This document shows, piece after piece, positions 8,709 through 18,344 of a stretch of 64,000 nt of DNA (positions are counted from its first letter, which is position 1; each line of letters opens with the position of its first letter). A program made the position numbers and the translations under genes. This stretch comes from Rhizobium rosettiformans (GTDB lineage: Bacteria > Pseudomonadota > Alphaproteobacteria > Rhizobiales > Rhizobiaceae). The notes below the pieces were generated by a model that worked only from the letters and a program-made list of their open reading frames with translations, was not told where the DNA came from and searched no databases. The stretch covers positions 2,818,001 through 2,882,000 of the forward strand of contig NZ_CP032405.1 of NCBI RefSeq assembly GCF_016806065.1, read 5' to 3'.

Positions 8709-8724
8709 GCCGTAACGTGACGGC
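8709..8724. promoter_or_regulatory. Palindrome upstream of degP
   Basis: GCCGTAACGTGACGGC is a 16-bp palindrome with one mismatched pair, 84 bp upstream of the degP start and 98 bp upstream of the divergent antitoxin start. It could be an operator for envelope-stress control of degP. No specific regulator can be named. Confidence 0.35.
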
Positions 8725-8792
8725 TCCTATATCTCTCTTCATCCACCGCTTCCCACCGCCGGGTTGTCCGGCGGCTCCAGTCAGAAGAACAG

Positions 8793-10352
8793 ATGAAGGT
8801 AGATCCCATGTCTGAATTTAAAGGTCGCTCCGTCAAGACGATCCTCAAGACCTCCACCGCCGCCGGCCTTGCCGCCATGATGCTGGTGACGGCTGCTCCC
8901 TTCGCCGCCGTTCCGGCGCTTGCTGCTCCCGTCGAAGTCAACGCGCCCCAGGTGCCGAGCTTCGGCGATGTCGTTGAAGCCGTGCTGCCGGCCGTTGTCT
9001 CCGTACGCGTCCAGTCGAACGTCCAGCCGGCGTCGAGCGACGAGAGCAACTTCTCCTTCAATTTTGGTGGCCGCAGCTTCGACGACCTGCCTGACGATCA
9101 CCCGCTGAAACGCTTCTTCCGCGAATTTGGTGGCCCCGGCATGGAAGGTCCTCGTGATCGCGGCCCGCGCGCCGAGCGTGGTCCGCAACGCCTGCGCCCG
9201 ACCGCTCAGGGCTCCGGCTTCTTCATCTCCGAAGACGGCTATATCGTCACCAACAACCACGTCATCAACGACGGCTCCGCCTTCACCATCGTGATGACCG
9301 ACGGCAAGGAGTACGACGCCAAGCTCGTCGGCAAGGACAGCCGTACTGATCTGGCCCTGCTCAAGGTCGACTCGCCGAACACCAAGTTCACCTACGTGAA
9401 GTTTGCGGACGACGAGAAGGTCCGCGTCGGTGACTGGGTCGTCGCTGTCGGCAATCCCTTCGGTCTCGGTGGCACGGTCACCGCCGGCATCATTTCTGCC
9501 CGTGGCCGCAACATCGGATCCGGTCCCTATGACGACTACCTGCAGATCGACGCGGCTGTAAACCGTGGCAACTCGGGCGGCCCCGGCTTCAACCTGAACG
9601 GTGAAGTCGTCGGTATCAACACCGCGATCTTCTCGCCCTCCGGCGGCAATGTCGGCATCGCCTTCGCCATTCCGGCCTCGGTTGCGACCGATGTCATCGC
9701 CAAGCTGAAGGAGACCGGTACGGTGTCGCGCGGCTGGCTCGGTGTGCAGATCCAGCCGGTGACGCAGGATATTGCAGACAGCCTCGGTCTTGCCGAAGAT
9801 TCTGGTGCGCTTGTCGTCGCGCCCCAGGCCGGCTCTCCGGGGGAAGCCGCCGGCATCAAGCAGGGCGACGTCGTGACGGCAGTCAATGGCGACCCGGTCA
9901 AGGATCCCCGTGATCTGGCCCGCCGCATCGCCGCCTTTGCACCGGATACCACGGTTGATGTGACACTGTGGCGTGACGGCAAGGCGACCGAAGTCAAGGT
10001 CAAGCTCGGCGAACTGCCGGCCGACCAGGCTGCGAGCGCCGGCACGGAGAACGATGCAGCACCTGCGCCGGAAGCAGAGCAGGAACTGTCGGGCCTCGGC
10101 CTCTCGGTTCGTCCTGCCGATGGCGGCAAGGGGCTTGCCATCCTCGACGTCGATCCGTCGAGCGATGCCGCCGACAAGGGCCTGAAGGCCGGCGAGACGA
10201 TCACCTCGGTCAACAACCAGGAGGTTTCTTCGGCCGCCGACGTCCAGAAGGTTCTGGAGCAGGCGAAGAAGGACGGCCGGACCCGGGCGCTCTTCCAGGT
10301 CGAATCGGATAGCGGCAGCCGCTTCGTGGCTCTACCGATCAACCAGGGCTGA
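8793..10352 (+). CDS. degP: Periplasmic serine protease DegP/HtrA
   Basis: A 519-residue Do-family protease/chaperone that degrades misfolded periplasmic proteins. It has an export signal (about 13-44, ending ALAA), a trypsin-like domain with the catalytic His in TNNHVIND (about 156), Asp in SRTDLALL (about 186) and Ser in GNSGGP (about 261), then two PDZ domains (about 305-395 and 425-510). The linker between signal and protease is rich in Gly, Arg and Pro. A second in-frame ATG at 8808, with AAGG 10 bases upstream, could be the true start. A terminator follows. Confidence 0.95.
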   Translation: MKVDPMSEFKGRSVKTILKTSTAAGLAAMMLVTAAPFAAVPALAAPVEVNAPQVPSFGDVVEAVLPAVVSVRVQSNVQPASSDESNFSFNFGGRSFDDLPDDHPLKRFFREFGGPGMEGPRDRGPRAERGPQRLRPTAQGSGFFISEDGYIVTNNHVINDGSAFTIVMTDGKEYDAKLVGKDSRTDLALLKVDSPNTKFTYVKFADDEKVRVGDWVVAVGNPFGLGGTVTAGIISARGRNIGSGPYDDYLQIDAAVNRGNSGGPGFNLNGEVVGINTAIFSPSGGNVGIAFAIPASVATDVIAKLKETGTVSRGWLGVQIQPVTQDIADSLGLAEDSGALVVAPQAGSPGEAAGIKQGDVVTAVNGDPVKDPRDLARRIAAFAPDTTVDVTLWRDGKATEVKVKLGELPADQAASAGTENDAAPAPEAEQELSGLGLSVRPADGGKGLAILDVDPSSDAADKGLKAGETITSVNNQEVSSAADVQKVLEQAKKDGRTRALFQVESDSGSRFVALPINQG

Positions 10353-10365
10353 TTGCGATGTGACG

Positions 10366-10403
10366 AAGGGCGCCGGCGGTCGAGGACCGGTGGCGCCCTT
10401 TGT
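10366..10403 (+). terminator. Intrinsic terminator after degP
   Basis: AAGGGCGCC pairs with GGCGCCCTT across a loop that can itself form CCGG pairs, followed by TTTGTCGTTT. It is 13 bases past the degP stop and before the next response regulator. Confidence 0.7.
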
Positions 10404-10448
10404 CGTTTCCGGCGGTTGCGACCGCTGCGTGTCAGGAAAGGACAAAGC

Positions 10449-11207
10449 ATGGGGATCGCGGAACACGGACAGCCGAAGTCCGGCGAAACCGTCTATACGG
10501 TGACGGATGCCGAGGCTAATGTCGCGCACATGAAGATACTTGTCATCGAAGACGACCTGGAAGCTGCAGCCTATATGACCAAGGCCTTTCGCGAGGCCGG
10601 CATCGTCGCCGATCATGCGAGCGACGGCGAAAGCGGGCTCTTCATGGGCACCGAAAATGCTTATGACGTGATGGTCGTTGACCGCATGCTGCCGCGCCGC
10701 GACGGTCTCTCCGTCATCAGCGAGCTGCGCAAGCGCGGCATCGATACGCCTGTCCTGATCCTCTCGGCACTCGGCCAGGTCGATGACCGCGTCACCGGGT
10801 TGCGGGCCGGTGGAGACGACTATCTTCCGAAGCCCTATGCCTTTTCCGAACTGCTGGCGCGCGTCGAGGTGCTTGGCCGCCGCAAGGGCAAGCCGGAGCA
10901 GGACATGGTTTACCGCGTCGGCGATCTCGAGCTCGACCGTCTCTCCCACGAGGTGAAACGCGCGGGCAAGGAGATCCTGCTGCAGCCGCGTGAATTCCGC
11001 CTGCTGGAATACTTGATGAAGAATGCCGGGCAGGTGGTGACCCGCACCATGCTGCTCGAAAACGTCTGGGACTATCACTTCGACCCGCAGACCAATGTCA
11101 TCGACGTGCATGTCTCGCGGTTGCGTTCGAAGATCGAGAAGGATTTCGATCGGCCGCTCTTAAAGACGGTGCGTGGCGCCGGTTACATGATCAAGGACGA
11201 AGGCTGA
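10449..11207 (+). CDS. OmpR-family response regulator
   Basis: A winged-helix response regulator of 252 residues from this start. The ATG at 10449 has a strong ribosome site (AGGAAAGGA) but gives a 27-residue leader before the conserved MKILVIEDD. Starting at the ATG at 10530 would give the standard 225 residues. Numbered from MKIL, the receiver has E7-D8-D9, phospho-acceptor D51 (VVDRMLPRRDG) and Lys in DDYLPKPYA. The C-terminal domain has LQPREFRLLEYLMKN and HVSRLRSKIEKD. The partner kinase starts 1 bp after the stop. In S. meliloti the same pair follows degP, so regulation of envelope functions is a guess. Confidence 0.88.
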   Translation: MGIAEHGQPKSGETVYTVTDAEANVAHMKILVIEDDLEAAAYMTKAFREAGIVADHASDGESGLFMGTENAYDVMVVDRMLPRRDGLSVISELRKRGIDTPVLILSALGQVDDRVTGLRAGGDDYLPKPYAFSELLARVEVLGRRKGKPEQDMVYRVGDLELDRLSHEVKRAGKEILLQPREFRLLEYLMKNAGQVVTRTMLLENVWDYHFDPQTNVIDVHVSRLRSKIEKDFDRPLLKTVRGAGYMIKDEG

Positions 11208-11208
11208 C

Positions 11209-12624
11209 ATGCAGCTGAAGTCCCGTCTCGGGGTGCTGGCCAAGTCCACGGCAGTCCGGCTGTCTGCGCTCTACATCATTCTTTTCGCGCTCTGCGCCGC
11301 TTTCCTCGTCTTTTACGTGACGGGGCTTGCCGAGCGCATCCTCAACAACCAGACACGCGATGCGCTGCGCCAGGAGGTGACCGAGATCCAGGGCGCGTTC
11401 GAGCGCGGCGGCATCAACCAGTTGCTTCGGACCATGGAGCGCCGCGCCCGGCAGCCGGGCGCCAACCTCTATGTGATCGCGAGCCCCAACGGCGAGATCC
11501 TCGCCGGCAACGTCGCCTCGCTGCAGCCCGGCGTCTTCGACGAGGAGGGCTGGACCAACTTCCCCTTCCGCTACCAGCGTTATACCGACAGTGGCGCCGT
11601 GAAGCGTCACCTGGCGACGGGCCATGTCTTCGTGCTCGAAAACGGGATCCGGGTGCTTGTCGGTCGCGATCTCGGCGAACCGGGCAAGCTCAGGCTGCTC
11701 GTCCGCCAGGCGCTGATGGTGGCGCTTCTCATCATGGGCGTCGGCGCGGTCGTCATCTGGTTTGCGATCGGCCGCAATGCGCTCAAACGCATCGATCGAG
11801 TTTCGGCGGCAAGCCAGAAGATCATGGCGGGTGACCTCTCGCAACGCCTTCCCGTGTCAGGATCGGGCGACGAGTTCGACCGGCTGTCGTCCTCGCTGAA
11901 CGGCATGCTGGGGCGGATCGAACAGCTGAACGAGGGATTGCGCCAGGTCTCCGACAACATCGCCCACGACCTGAAGACGCCCTTGACGCGATTGCGCAAC
12001 AAGGCGGCCGATGCGCTGAACGAGGATGATGCGAATGCCCGCAAGGCAGCGCTCGAGACAATCATCGGCGAATCCGATCAGCTCATCCGTACCTTCAATG
12101 CGCTTTTGATGATTTCGCGGGTGGAAGCAGGCTCGATAGCGGCAGAACTGTCCGACATCGACATCTCGGCAATTGCCGCCGACAGTGCCGAACTCTACGA
12201 GCCGGTGGCGGAGGAGGCGGGCCAGGCCATGATTTGCGAGATGTCGCCGGGCCTTTCCGTGCGCGGCAATCGCGAACTGGTGGGGCAGGCGATCTCCAAC
12301 CTGATCGACAATGCCATCAAATATGGCAGCCAGGGTGCCGAGGGCTCGGAGATCCGCGTGCGTGTGTCGCGCGGGGCCGATGGCGTGGAGATTGCCGTCT
12401 CGGATCAGGGGCCGGGCGTGCCCGAAGACAAGCGCGCCGAAGTGGTGAAGCGCTTCGTGCGCCTCGACAAGAGCCGGTCGAAGCCAGGCACCGGACTGGG
12501 CTTGTCGCTTGTGGAGGCGATCATGGCGCTGCATGGTGGGCGACTTGTGCTGTCCGACACGCGCAGTGATCCCGATCATCCCGGCCTGACGGCGACCATG
12601 GTTTTTCCCGGACTGAAGCCGTAA
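11209..12624 (+). CDS. Membrane sensor histidine kinase
   Basis: A 471-residue kinase with transmembrane helices at about 18-40 and 165-188, a periplasmic domain of about 120 residues between them, a HAMP linker, H253 in IAHDLKTPLTRLRNKA, and a HATPase domain with N-box LIDNAIKYGS, G1 SDQGPGVPEDK and G2 KPGTGLGLSLV. It belongs to the EnvZ/QseC-like class and should phosphorylate the regulator encoded just upstream. The signal is unknown. It lies 52 bp before glnE. Confidence 0.88.
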   Translation: MQLKSRLGVLAKSTAVRLSALYIILFALCAAFLVFYVTGLAERILNNQTRDALRQEVTEIQGAFERGGINQLLRTMERRARQPGANLYVIASPNGEILAGNVASLQPGVFDEEGWTNFPFRYQRYTDSGAVKRHLATGHVFVLENGIRVLVGRDLGEPGKLRLLVRQALMVALLIMGVGAVVIWFAIGRNALKRIDRVSAASQKIMAGDLSQRLPVSGSGDEFDRLSSSLNGMLGRIEQLNEGLRQVSDNIAHDLKTPLTRLRNKAADALNEDDANARKAALETIIGESDQLIRTFNALLMISRVEAGSIAAELSDIDISAIAADSAELYEPVAEEAGQAMICEMSPGLSVRGNRELVGQAISNLIDNAIKYGSQGAEGSEIRVRVSRGADGVEIAVSDQGPGVPEDKRAEVVKRFVRLDKSRSKPGTGLGLSLVEAIMALHGGRLVLSDTRSDPDHPGLTATMVFPGLKP

Positions 12625-12676
12625 CCTGACCCGGTTTGAGATTCGCTAGAAATCTCGACCGGGAGAGGAGACGCTG

Positions 12677-15628
12677 ATGGGGAACGGCAGGACGAGCAGA
12701 TTGTCCGATGTGGCAGAGGGCGTGATCCGTCCGCTGAACCAGACGGAGCTCAAGGCGGCCAATGCGCTGCTGAAAGACCTGACGAAACAGGAGCCGGCGC
12801 TTGCCGAGCATCTTGCGGCCGATGGCCCCGTGCGGAGCTTCGTGCTCTCCGCCTTCACGCTTTCCCCCTATCTGCGCGATCTCGCCAACCTGAAACCGTC
12901 GCTGCTGCTCGATGCTGTCTCGGCGCCGATCGAGCCGCAGATCCTCGACGCGATCGAAGAAGCGCGCACGGCCTGGAGGCCCGATGCATCCGGTGCTGTA
13001 CCGGGCGAAGGCGAGGTCATGGCAAGGCTGCGGCGCGCCAAGCGCAAGGTGGCGTTCCTGACGGCGCTGGCCGATCTCGCCCGGGTCTTTACCGCCCGCG
13101 ATACCACGGCCTGGCTGAGTGCGGTGGCAGACGCAGCCGTGGCCGCGACCATCGATCATCTGCTGCTTGCGGGCCATGAGGGCGGCAAGCTCACCCTCAA
13201 GAACCGCGATAACCCGGCTGAAGGCAGCGGGCTGATCGTGCTCGGCATGGGCAAACACGGCGCCCGCGAACTGAATTATTCGTCCGACATCGACCTCGTG
13301 ATCTTCTACGACCCGGACTCCGGGATCCTTGGGGATCCAGATGATGCCATGGAGACCTATGGCCGGATGATGCGTCGTCTGGTGCGCATCCTACAGGAGC
13401 GCACGGCGGATGGTTATGTCTTCCGCACAGATCTTCGCCTGCGGCCCGATCCGGGCTCGACGCCGCTTGCCGTACCCGTCGAGGCAGCGCTCATCTACTA
13501 CGAGGGCCGGGGACAGAACTGGGAGCGGGCTGCCTTCATCAAGGCGCGGCCGGTGGCCGGCGACCTGAAGGCAGGCGAGGGCTTCCTGAGGGAGCTTGTG
13601 CCCTTCGTCTTCCGCAAATATCTCGACTATGCGGCGATCGCCGACATCCACTCGATCAAGCGCCAGATCCATGTGCATAAGGGCCATGGCGCGATTGCGG
13701 TGAAGGGCCACAACGTCAAGCTCGGCCGCGGCGGCATTCGCGAGATTGAATTCTTTGCCCAGACCCAGCAGTTGATCGCCGGTGGTCGCATGCCGGACCT
13801 GCGCTGCCGCTCCACGGAGGAGGCGCTGAAGGCGCTGGCCGCGGCGCGCTGGATCGACGAGCAGACGGCCGAAGAACTGACCGACTGCTACTGGTTCCTG
13901 CGCGATGTCGAGCACCGCATCCAGATGGTGCATGACGAGCAGACGCATGTCTTGCCCGAAACCGAGGCGGAGCTGAAGCGCATTGCCTTCATGCTGGGCT
14001 TCATCGACACGACCGCCTTTTCGCGGGCGCTGGAAACGACGCTGAAGACCGTCGAGAAGCGCTATGCCCGTCTCTTCGAAAAGGAGGAGGGCCTGTCGAG
14101 CGCGACGGGCAATCTCGTCTTCACCGGCCAGCAGGATGACCCGGACACTCTGAAGACGCTGAAGGGGCTCGGCTTCGAAAGGCCGGAAGCCATCTCCGGT
14201 GTGATCCGCACCTGGCACTATGGCCGTTACCGCGCGACGCAATCGGTGGAAGCGCGTGAGCGGTTGACCGAGATGACGCCGGATCTCTTGAAGGCCTTCG
14301 GCGAGAGCCGGCGGGCCGACGAGGCGCTGCTGCGCTTCGACAACTTCCTCTCAGGGCTTCCCGCCGGCATCCAGCTCTTCTCGCTGCTCGGCAACAATCC
14401 CGCCCTTCTCGACCTGATGGTCAACATCATGGCGGCCGCCCCGCGGCTTGCCGAGATCATCGCAGAGCGGCCGCATGTCTTCGACGGCATGCTGGATCCG
14501 GGTCTTCTGGTCGAGCTTCCCACCCGCGACTATCTCGCAAAACGGCTGAAGAGTTTCCTCTCCAGCGCCCGCCATTACGAGGAAATCCTCGACCGGCTGC
14601 GCATCTTTGCCGCCGAGCAGCGATTCCTGATCGGCATCCGCTTGCTGACCGGCTCGATCGGCGGCGTCCAGGCAGGCCACGCTTTCACCGACCTCGCCGA
14701 CCTCGTCATCGACGAGGCGCTGAAGGCCGTCATCGCGGAGATGGAGGCGGCGCATGGCAAGATCCCCGGTGGCCGCGTGGCGCTGGCCGGCATGGGCAAG
14801 CTCGGCTCCTTCGAACTGACGGCAGGATCCGATGTCGATCTGATCCTGCTCTATGAGCGTGACGACGATGCCTCTGAATCCGATGGTGCAAAGCCGCTTG
14901 ATCCGGTGCGTTACTTTACCCGGCTAACCCAAAGGCTGATCGCGGCATTGTCTGCGCCCACGGCCGAAGGTGTGCTCTACGAGGTCGACATGCGGCTTCG
15001 CCCCTCAGGCAACAAGGGGCCGGTGGCAACGAGGCTTCGCGCCTTTGCCCGCTACCAGCGCGAAGAGGCCTGGACCTGGGAACACATGGCACTCTCGCGC
15101 GCTCGCATGATGTCCGGCGATGCGGGCCTCGTCGCCGAGGCCGAGCGGATCATCGAAGAGGTGCTGGCCGCTCCGCGCGATGGCGGAAAAACGGTCAAGG
15201 ACGTGTTGGAAATGCGCGCCCTGATCGAACAGGAGAAGCCGGCCAAGGACATCTGGGACCTGAAGCTCATACCCGGCGGACTTGTCGATATCGAGTTCAT
15301 TGCGCAATACCTGGCGCTGGTGGCTCCCGCGAAGGGTCACCGCGTGCGCACCAACGAATTGTCGACGGCGGACGCACTGAAGGCGCTCGGCGCGCTCATC
15401 GACCCCAACGATCTCGATATCTGCCTATCGGCGCTCAAGCTCTACACGGACCTGTCGCAGGTCATTCGCCTCTGCATCGACGGCCCCTTCGATCCCGCCA
15501 ATGTGCCGGCTGGCCTCACCGACCGCGTCGCACGCGCAGCGGAAAGCCCCGATATGAAAACGGCCGAGGCGGAGGTGAAACGGCTCTCGAAGGCGGTGAG
15601 GAAGGTGTTTTCGCGGGTGGTAGCGTAG
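12677..15628 (+). CDS. glnE: Bifunctional glutamine synthetase adenylyltransferase/deadenylase GlnE
   Basis: A 983-residue regulator of glutamine synthetase. Two nucleotidyltransferase domains are visible. The N-terminal deadenylating one has LGMGKHGARELNYSSDIDL (about 184-202), and the C-terminal adenylylating one has LAGMGKLGSFELTAGSDVDL (about 699-718), each with the metal-binding DxD pair. Helical PII-responsive regions lie between and after them. Length matches the family. A ribosome site GGGAGAGGAG precedes the ATG. GlnE receives nitrogen status from PII proteins, which are not encoded in this window. Confidence 0.97.
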   Translation: MGNGRTSRLSDVAEGVIRPLNQTELKAANALLKDLTKQEPALAEHLAADGPVRSFVLSAFTLSPYLRDLANLKPSLLLDAVSAPIEPQILDAIEEARTAWRPDASGAVPGEGEVMARLRRAKRKVAFLTALADLARVFTARDTTAWLSAVADAAVAATIDHLLLAGHEGGKLTLKNRDNPAEGSGLIVLGMGKHGARELNYSSDIDLVIFYDPDSGILGDPDDAMETYGRMMRRLVRILQERTADGYVFRTDLRLRPDPGSTPLAVPVEAALIYYEGRGQNWERAAFIKARPVAGDLKAGEGFLRELVPFVFRKYLDYAAIADIHSIKRQIHVHKGHGAIAVKGHNVKLGRGGIREIEFFAQTQQLIAGGRMPDLRCRSTEEALKALAAARWIDEQTAEELTDCYWFLRDVEHRIQMVHDEQTHVLPETEAELKRIAFMLGFIDTTAFSRALETTLKTVEKRYARLFEKEEGLSSATGNLVFTGQQDDPDTLKTLKGLGFERPEAISGVIRTWHYGRYRATQSVEARERLTEMTPDLLKAFGESRRADEALLRFDNFLSGLPAGIQLFSLLGNNPALLDLMVNIMAAAPRLAEIIAERPHVFDGMLDPGLLVELPTRDYLAKRLKSFLSSARHYEEILDRLRIFAAEQRFLIGIRLLTGSIGGVQAGHAFTDLADLVIDEALKAVIAEMEAAHGKIPGGRVALAGMGKLGSFELTAGSDVDLILLYERDDDASESDGAKPLDPVRYFTRLTQRLIAALSAPTAEGVLYEVDMRLRPSGNKGPVATRLRAFARYQREEAWTWEHMALSRARMMSGDAGLVAEAERIIEEVLAAPRDGGKTVKDVLEMRALIEQEKPAKDIWDLKLIPGGLVDIEFIAQYLALVAPAKGHRVRTNELSTADALKALGALIDPNDLDICLSALKLYTDLSQVIRLCIDGPFDPANVPAGLTDRVARAAESPDMKTAEAEVKRLSKAVRKVFSRVVA

Positions 15629-15668
15629 CGATCAGCCTCGTGATCGCAAGGCCTCGCGCAAAACAGAT

Positions 15669-15688
15669 CCGGCCCATGGGAGGGCCGG
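15669..15688. terminator. Hairpin between convergent glnE and pleC-like genes
   Basis: CCGGCCC-atggga-GGGCCGG forms a 7-bp stem in the 92-bp gap between two convergent genes. There is no clear T run, so termination is likely but not certain. Confidence 0.4.
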
Positions 15689-15720
15689 AAACCAGGTCTC
15701 GTATTCAGATTACGTCGCGT

Positions 15721-18081
15721 TCACGCGCGCCGCTTCAAGCCTTGGGCGAAGCTCACATCCGGAATGCGCATCGACACGACCGTTCCCTGACCCTCGCGGG
15801 AGCGGATCTTCAGCGAGCCGCCATGCAGCGCGACCAGTGAACGGGAGATGGCAAGGCCGAGGCCCGAGCCGCCCTTTGATTTGGCATACTGGCTCTGCAC
15901 CTGTTCGAAGGGATTGCCGATCTTGCTGAGCGCGCTTTTCGGAATGCCGATGCCGGTATCGGCGATGGAGACGATCACGGCACCCTGAACCTTGCGGGCC
16001 CGAAGAGCGATCTTGCCGCCTTCATCGGTGAATTTCACGGCATTGGACAGGATGTTGAGCAGGATCTGCTTGATGGCGCGACGGTCGGCGACGAGTGAGA
16101 GGCTGGCTTCGACACGCTGCTCGACGGTGATGTTCTTTTCTTCCGCCGGGATCGCGGTGAGGCGCATGCTCTCTTCGATCAGCGGGCAGAGATCGATGGT
16201 TTCGCAGCGGATCTTCATCTGTCCCGCCTCGATCTTCGACATGTCGAGGATGTCGTTGATGACGTTGAGCAGATGCTTGCCGCTTTCGTGAATGTCCTTG
16301 GCATATTCCTCGTATTTCGGCGAACCGACCGGGCCGAACATGCGGGCGAGCAGGATTTCCGAGAAGCCAAGGATGGCGTTGAGTGGCGTCCTGAGCTCGT
16401 GGCTCATATTGGCGAGGAATTCCGACTTCGCCTTGTTGGCGGCCTCGGCGCGCTGCTTCTCGGCGATATACTTTTCGTTGGCGTCGGAGAGTTCGGTCTT
16501 CTGACGCTCGAGGATCTTCTGCGAGGCGGAGAGATCGCCGATCGTGGCCATCAGGCGGCGTTCCTGTTCGCGCAGGCGCTCCTGGTGCCGCTTCAAAAGC
16601 GTGATGTCTGTGCCGACCGAGACGAGGCCACCATCACGGGTGCGGCGCTCGTTGATCTGCAGCCAGCGCTCGTCGGCGAGCTGTACTTCCGAGGTGCGCG
16701 AATTGGTGCCGTCGTCGGCGTCGGCGATGCGGCGCTGGATGATCGGCTTGCCGGCGGCAGCCAGCACCAGCGAGCGTTCCTTGCCGGGCACCAGCACGTC
16801 GTCAGGCAAGCCGTAGACCTTCTGGAAATGGCCGTTCCAGGCGACCAGCTTGTCATTCTTGTCCCAGAGCACGAAGGCTTCCGAGGTGCATTCGATCGCG
16901 TCGGCGAGGCGCTGGTCGGCTTCGGCATAACGCTGGGCGAGGCGATGCTGCTCGGTCACGTCCATTGCAATGCCAATGACATGCAGGTCGCCGGTGTTGG
17001 ACGAGATGATCTGAGCGCGGGCACGCATCCAGACATAGTGGCCCTGGGCGTGGCGCATGCGGAAGATCTGGTCGATGTGGCGCGAGCTGCCGCGACCGAC
17101 CGAGCGGGCGAGGGCATAAAGATTTCCATCGTCGGGATGCATCAGGCGGGCGGCATCGGCGAAGGCCAATGGCTGGGTGGAAGGCGTGAGGCCGAGCATG
17201 TCGTACATCGAGCGCGACCAGACCAGCTTGCGGCTTTCCAGATCGAAGTCCCAGAGGCCGCAGCGACCGCGGGCGAGCGCCGTTTCCACCCGCAAGTTGG
17301 ATTCGAGGAAGGTATCGTCCGCCTCGCGGGCCCGCTTCACCTGGTAGAAATAGGCATACAGGATGACGAAGAGGATGACGGTGATGCAGATGAAGAGCGT
17401 GACGTTGAGCGACAGCTCGCGGCGCCAGAACTCTTCGACCGACTGCAGCGAATGGGCCGCGACGATGACAGCGCCATCGGCGCCAACAGGCGTGAAGATG
17501 GCGTGATGCGGCACGCCATTGATATCCGTTTCGATCGCGCCGGTACGGCTGCCCGATTTGCGGATGGTCATCATTTCCGGCAGCAGGCTAACCATCGTCG
17601 AGCCGACCTGACCGGCAGCTTCTGGCGACGAGGCGAAGACGCGGCCGCTGGGATCAACGAGCAGCACGAAGGCGCCGTTGGCAAAATGCTCGCGGTCGAG
17701 ATAGGTGGCGAGGCGCTTCTCGGCCTCGGTGCGATTGCGGGTTTCGAAGAGTGTCGCCTGCTCGGCGAGCGCGGCATTGACCGTTGCTGCGATCAGCGCG
17801 GTCGACTGCCGGGCGGCTGTGGCCATGCGCTGGTGCTCGTTGACGATGCCGATGGTGCGGGCGAGCGCGACCACGGCCAGAAAGGCAAGAATGAGGATCG
17901 GGATTGCCCGGCGCAGGATCGTCTCGATCCGCCTCGAGCGGACAGAGACTTCGGCCTGACCCGCAATCGGCGAGGACGAACCGAAAGACCGTCGTCCGAG
18001 CCGCGCGAGAAATCCAACCATGTCCGAAAATTTGATGCGCAGCCGCTCATCGGCTGCGGTGACCCGCCGCGCGTCCAACAT
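15721..18081 (-). CDS. pleC: PAS-domain histidine kinase, PleC/PdhS-like
   Basis: A 786-residue membrane kinase. Helix 1 is near 61-80 (RRAIPILILAFLAVVALA), a Cache-like periplasmic region follows, and helix 2 lies near 223-245 (LFICITVILFVILYAYFY). Then come a PAS/PAC unit (GLWDFDLESRKLVWSRSMYDM), a second PAS (FVLWDKNDKLVAWNGHF), a coiled coil, HisKA (EFLANMSHELRTPLNAILGF) with GSPKYEEYAKDIHESGKHLL, and HATPase boxes NILSNAVKFT, DTGIGIP and GSGLGLAIS. The HisKA style is that of the DivJ/PleC/PdhS kinases that act on DivK in alphaproteobacterial cell-cycle control. Position after glnE matches the S. meliloti pleC locus as I recall it. I chose the ATG at 18081 for its GCAGGGA ribosome site; the frame opens at 18147. 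Confidence 0.82.
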   Translation of the reverse strand: MLDARRVTAADERLRIKFSDMVGFLARLGRRSFGSSSPIAGQAEVSVRSRRIETILRRAIPILILAFLAVVALARTIGIVNEHQRMATAARQSTALIAATVNAALAEQATLFETRNRTEAEKRLATYLDREHFANGAFVLLVDPSGRVFASSPEAAGQVGSTMVSLLPEMMTIRKSGSRTGAIETDINGVPHHAIFTPVGADGAVIVAAHSLQSVEEFWRRELSLNVTLFICITVILFVILYAYFYQVKRAREADDTFLESNLRVETALARGRCGLWDFDLESRKLVWSRSMYDMLGLTPSTQPLAFADAARLMHPDDGNLYALARSVGRGSSRHIDQIFRMRHAQGHYVWMRARAQIISSNTGDLHVIGIAMDVTEQHRLAQRYAEADQRLADAIECTSEAFVLWDKNDKLVAWNGHFQKVYGLPDDVLVPGKERSLVLAAAGKPIIQRRIADADDGTNSRTSEVQLADERWLQINERRTRDGGLVSVGTDITLLKRHQERLREQERRLMATIGDLSASQKILERQKTELSDANEKYIAEKQRAEAANKAKSEFLANMSHELRTPLNAILGFSEILLARMFGPVGSPKYEEYAKDIHESGKHLLNVINDILDMSKIEAGQMKIRCETIDLCPLIEESMRLTAIPAEEKNITVEQRVEASLSLVADRRAIKQILLNILSNAVKFTDEGGKIALRARKVQGAVIVSIADTGIGIPKSALSKIGNPFEQVQSQYAKSKGGSGLGLAISRSLVALHGGSLKIRSREGQGTVVSMRIPDVSFAQGLKRRA

Positions 18082-18292
18082 CGTCCCTGCCTCTGTCCCT
18101 CGTGTGATTCGAGCGCCGCTTGCCCGAATCTGACGCCAAGGAATCATGGTCGATTCGGCTTGTCCAGAGCCGGTGCGTAAAGAAAATATTAACCCATTGC
18201 TCCGACTCCGCTTTTTTATCGGCGTCAGTGCAAGAGGCTGAATCTCATGGAAAATTAGCCGACGTTCGGCGGCCGGAAAACGATCGAGGACG

Positions 18293-18324
18293 AAAAAAGG
18301 CGCCGGTTTTCGGGGCGCCTTTTC
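18293..18324 (-). terminator. Intrinsic terminator of pepN
   Basis: On the minus strand AAAAGGCGCC pairs with GGCGCCTTTT and a six-T run follows, 20 bases past the pepN stop. It is symmetric enough to work in both directions. Confidence 0.8.
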
Positions 18325-18344
18325 CCTCGAATGGGATGTGTCGA

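Noticed and set aside
16273..18180. A 635-codon open frame on the plus strand opposite the PleC-like kinase.
   Set aside because: It is an antisense shadow in GC-rich DNA; the minus-strand kinase has all domain motifs and this frame has none.
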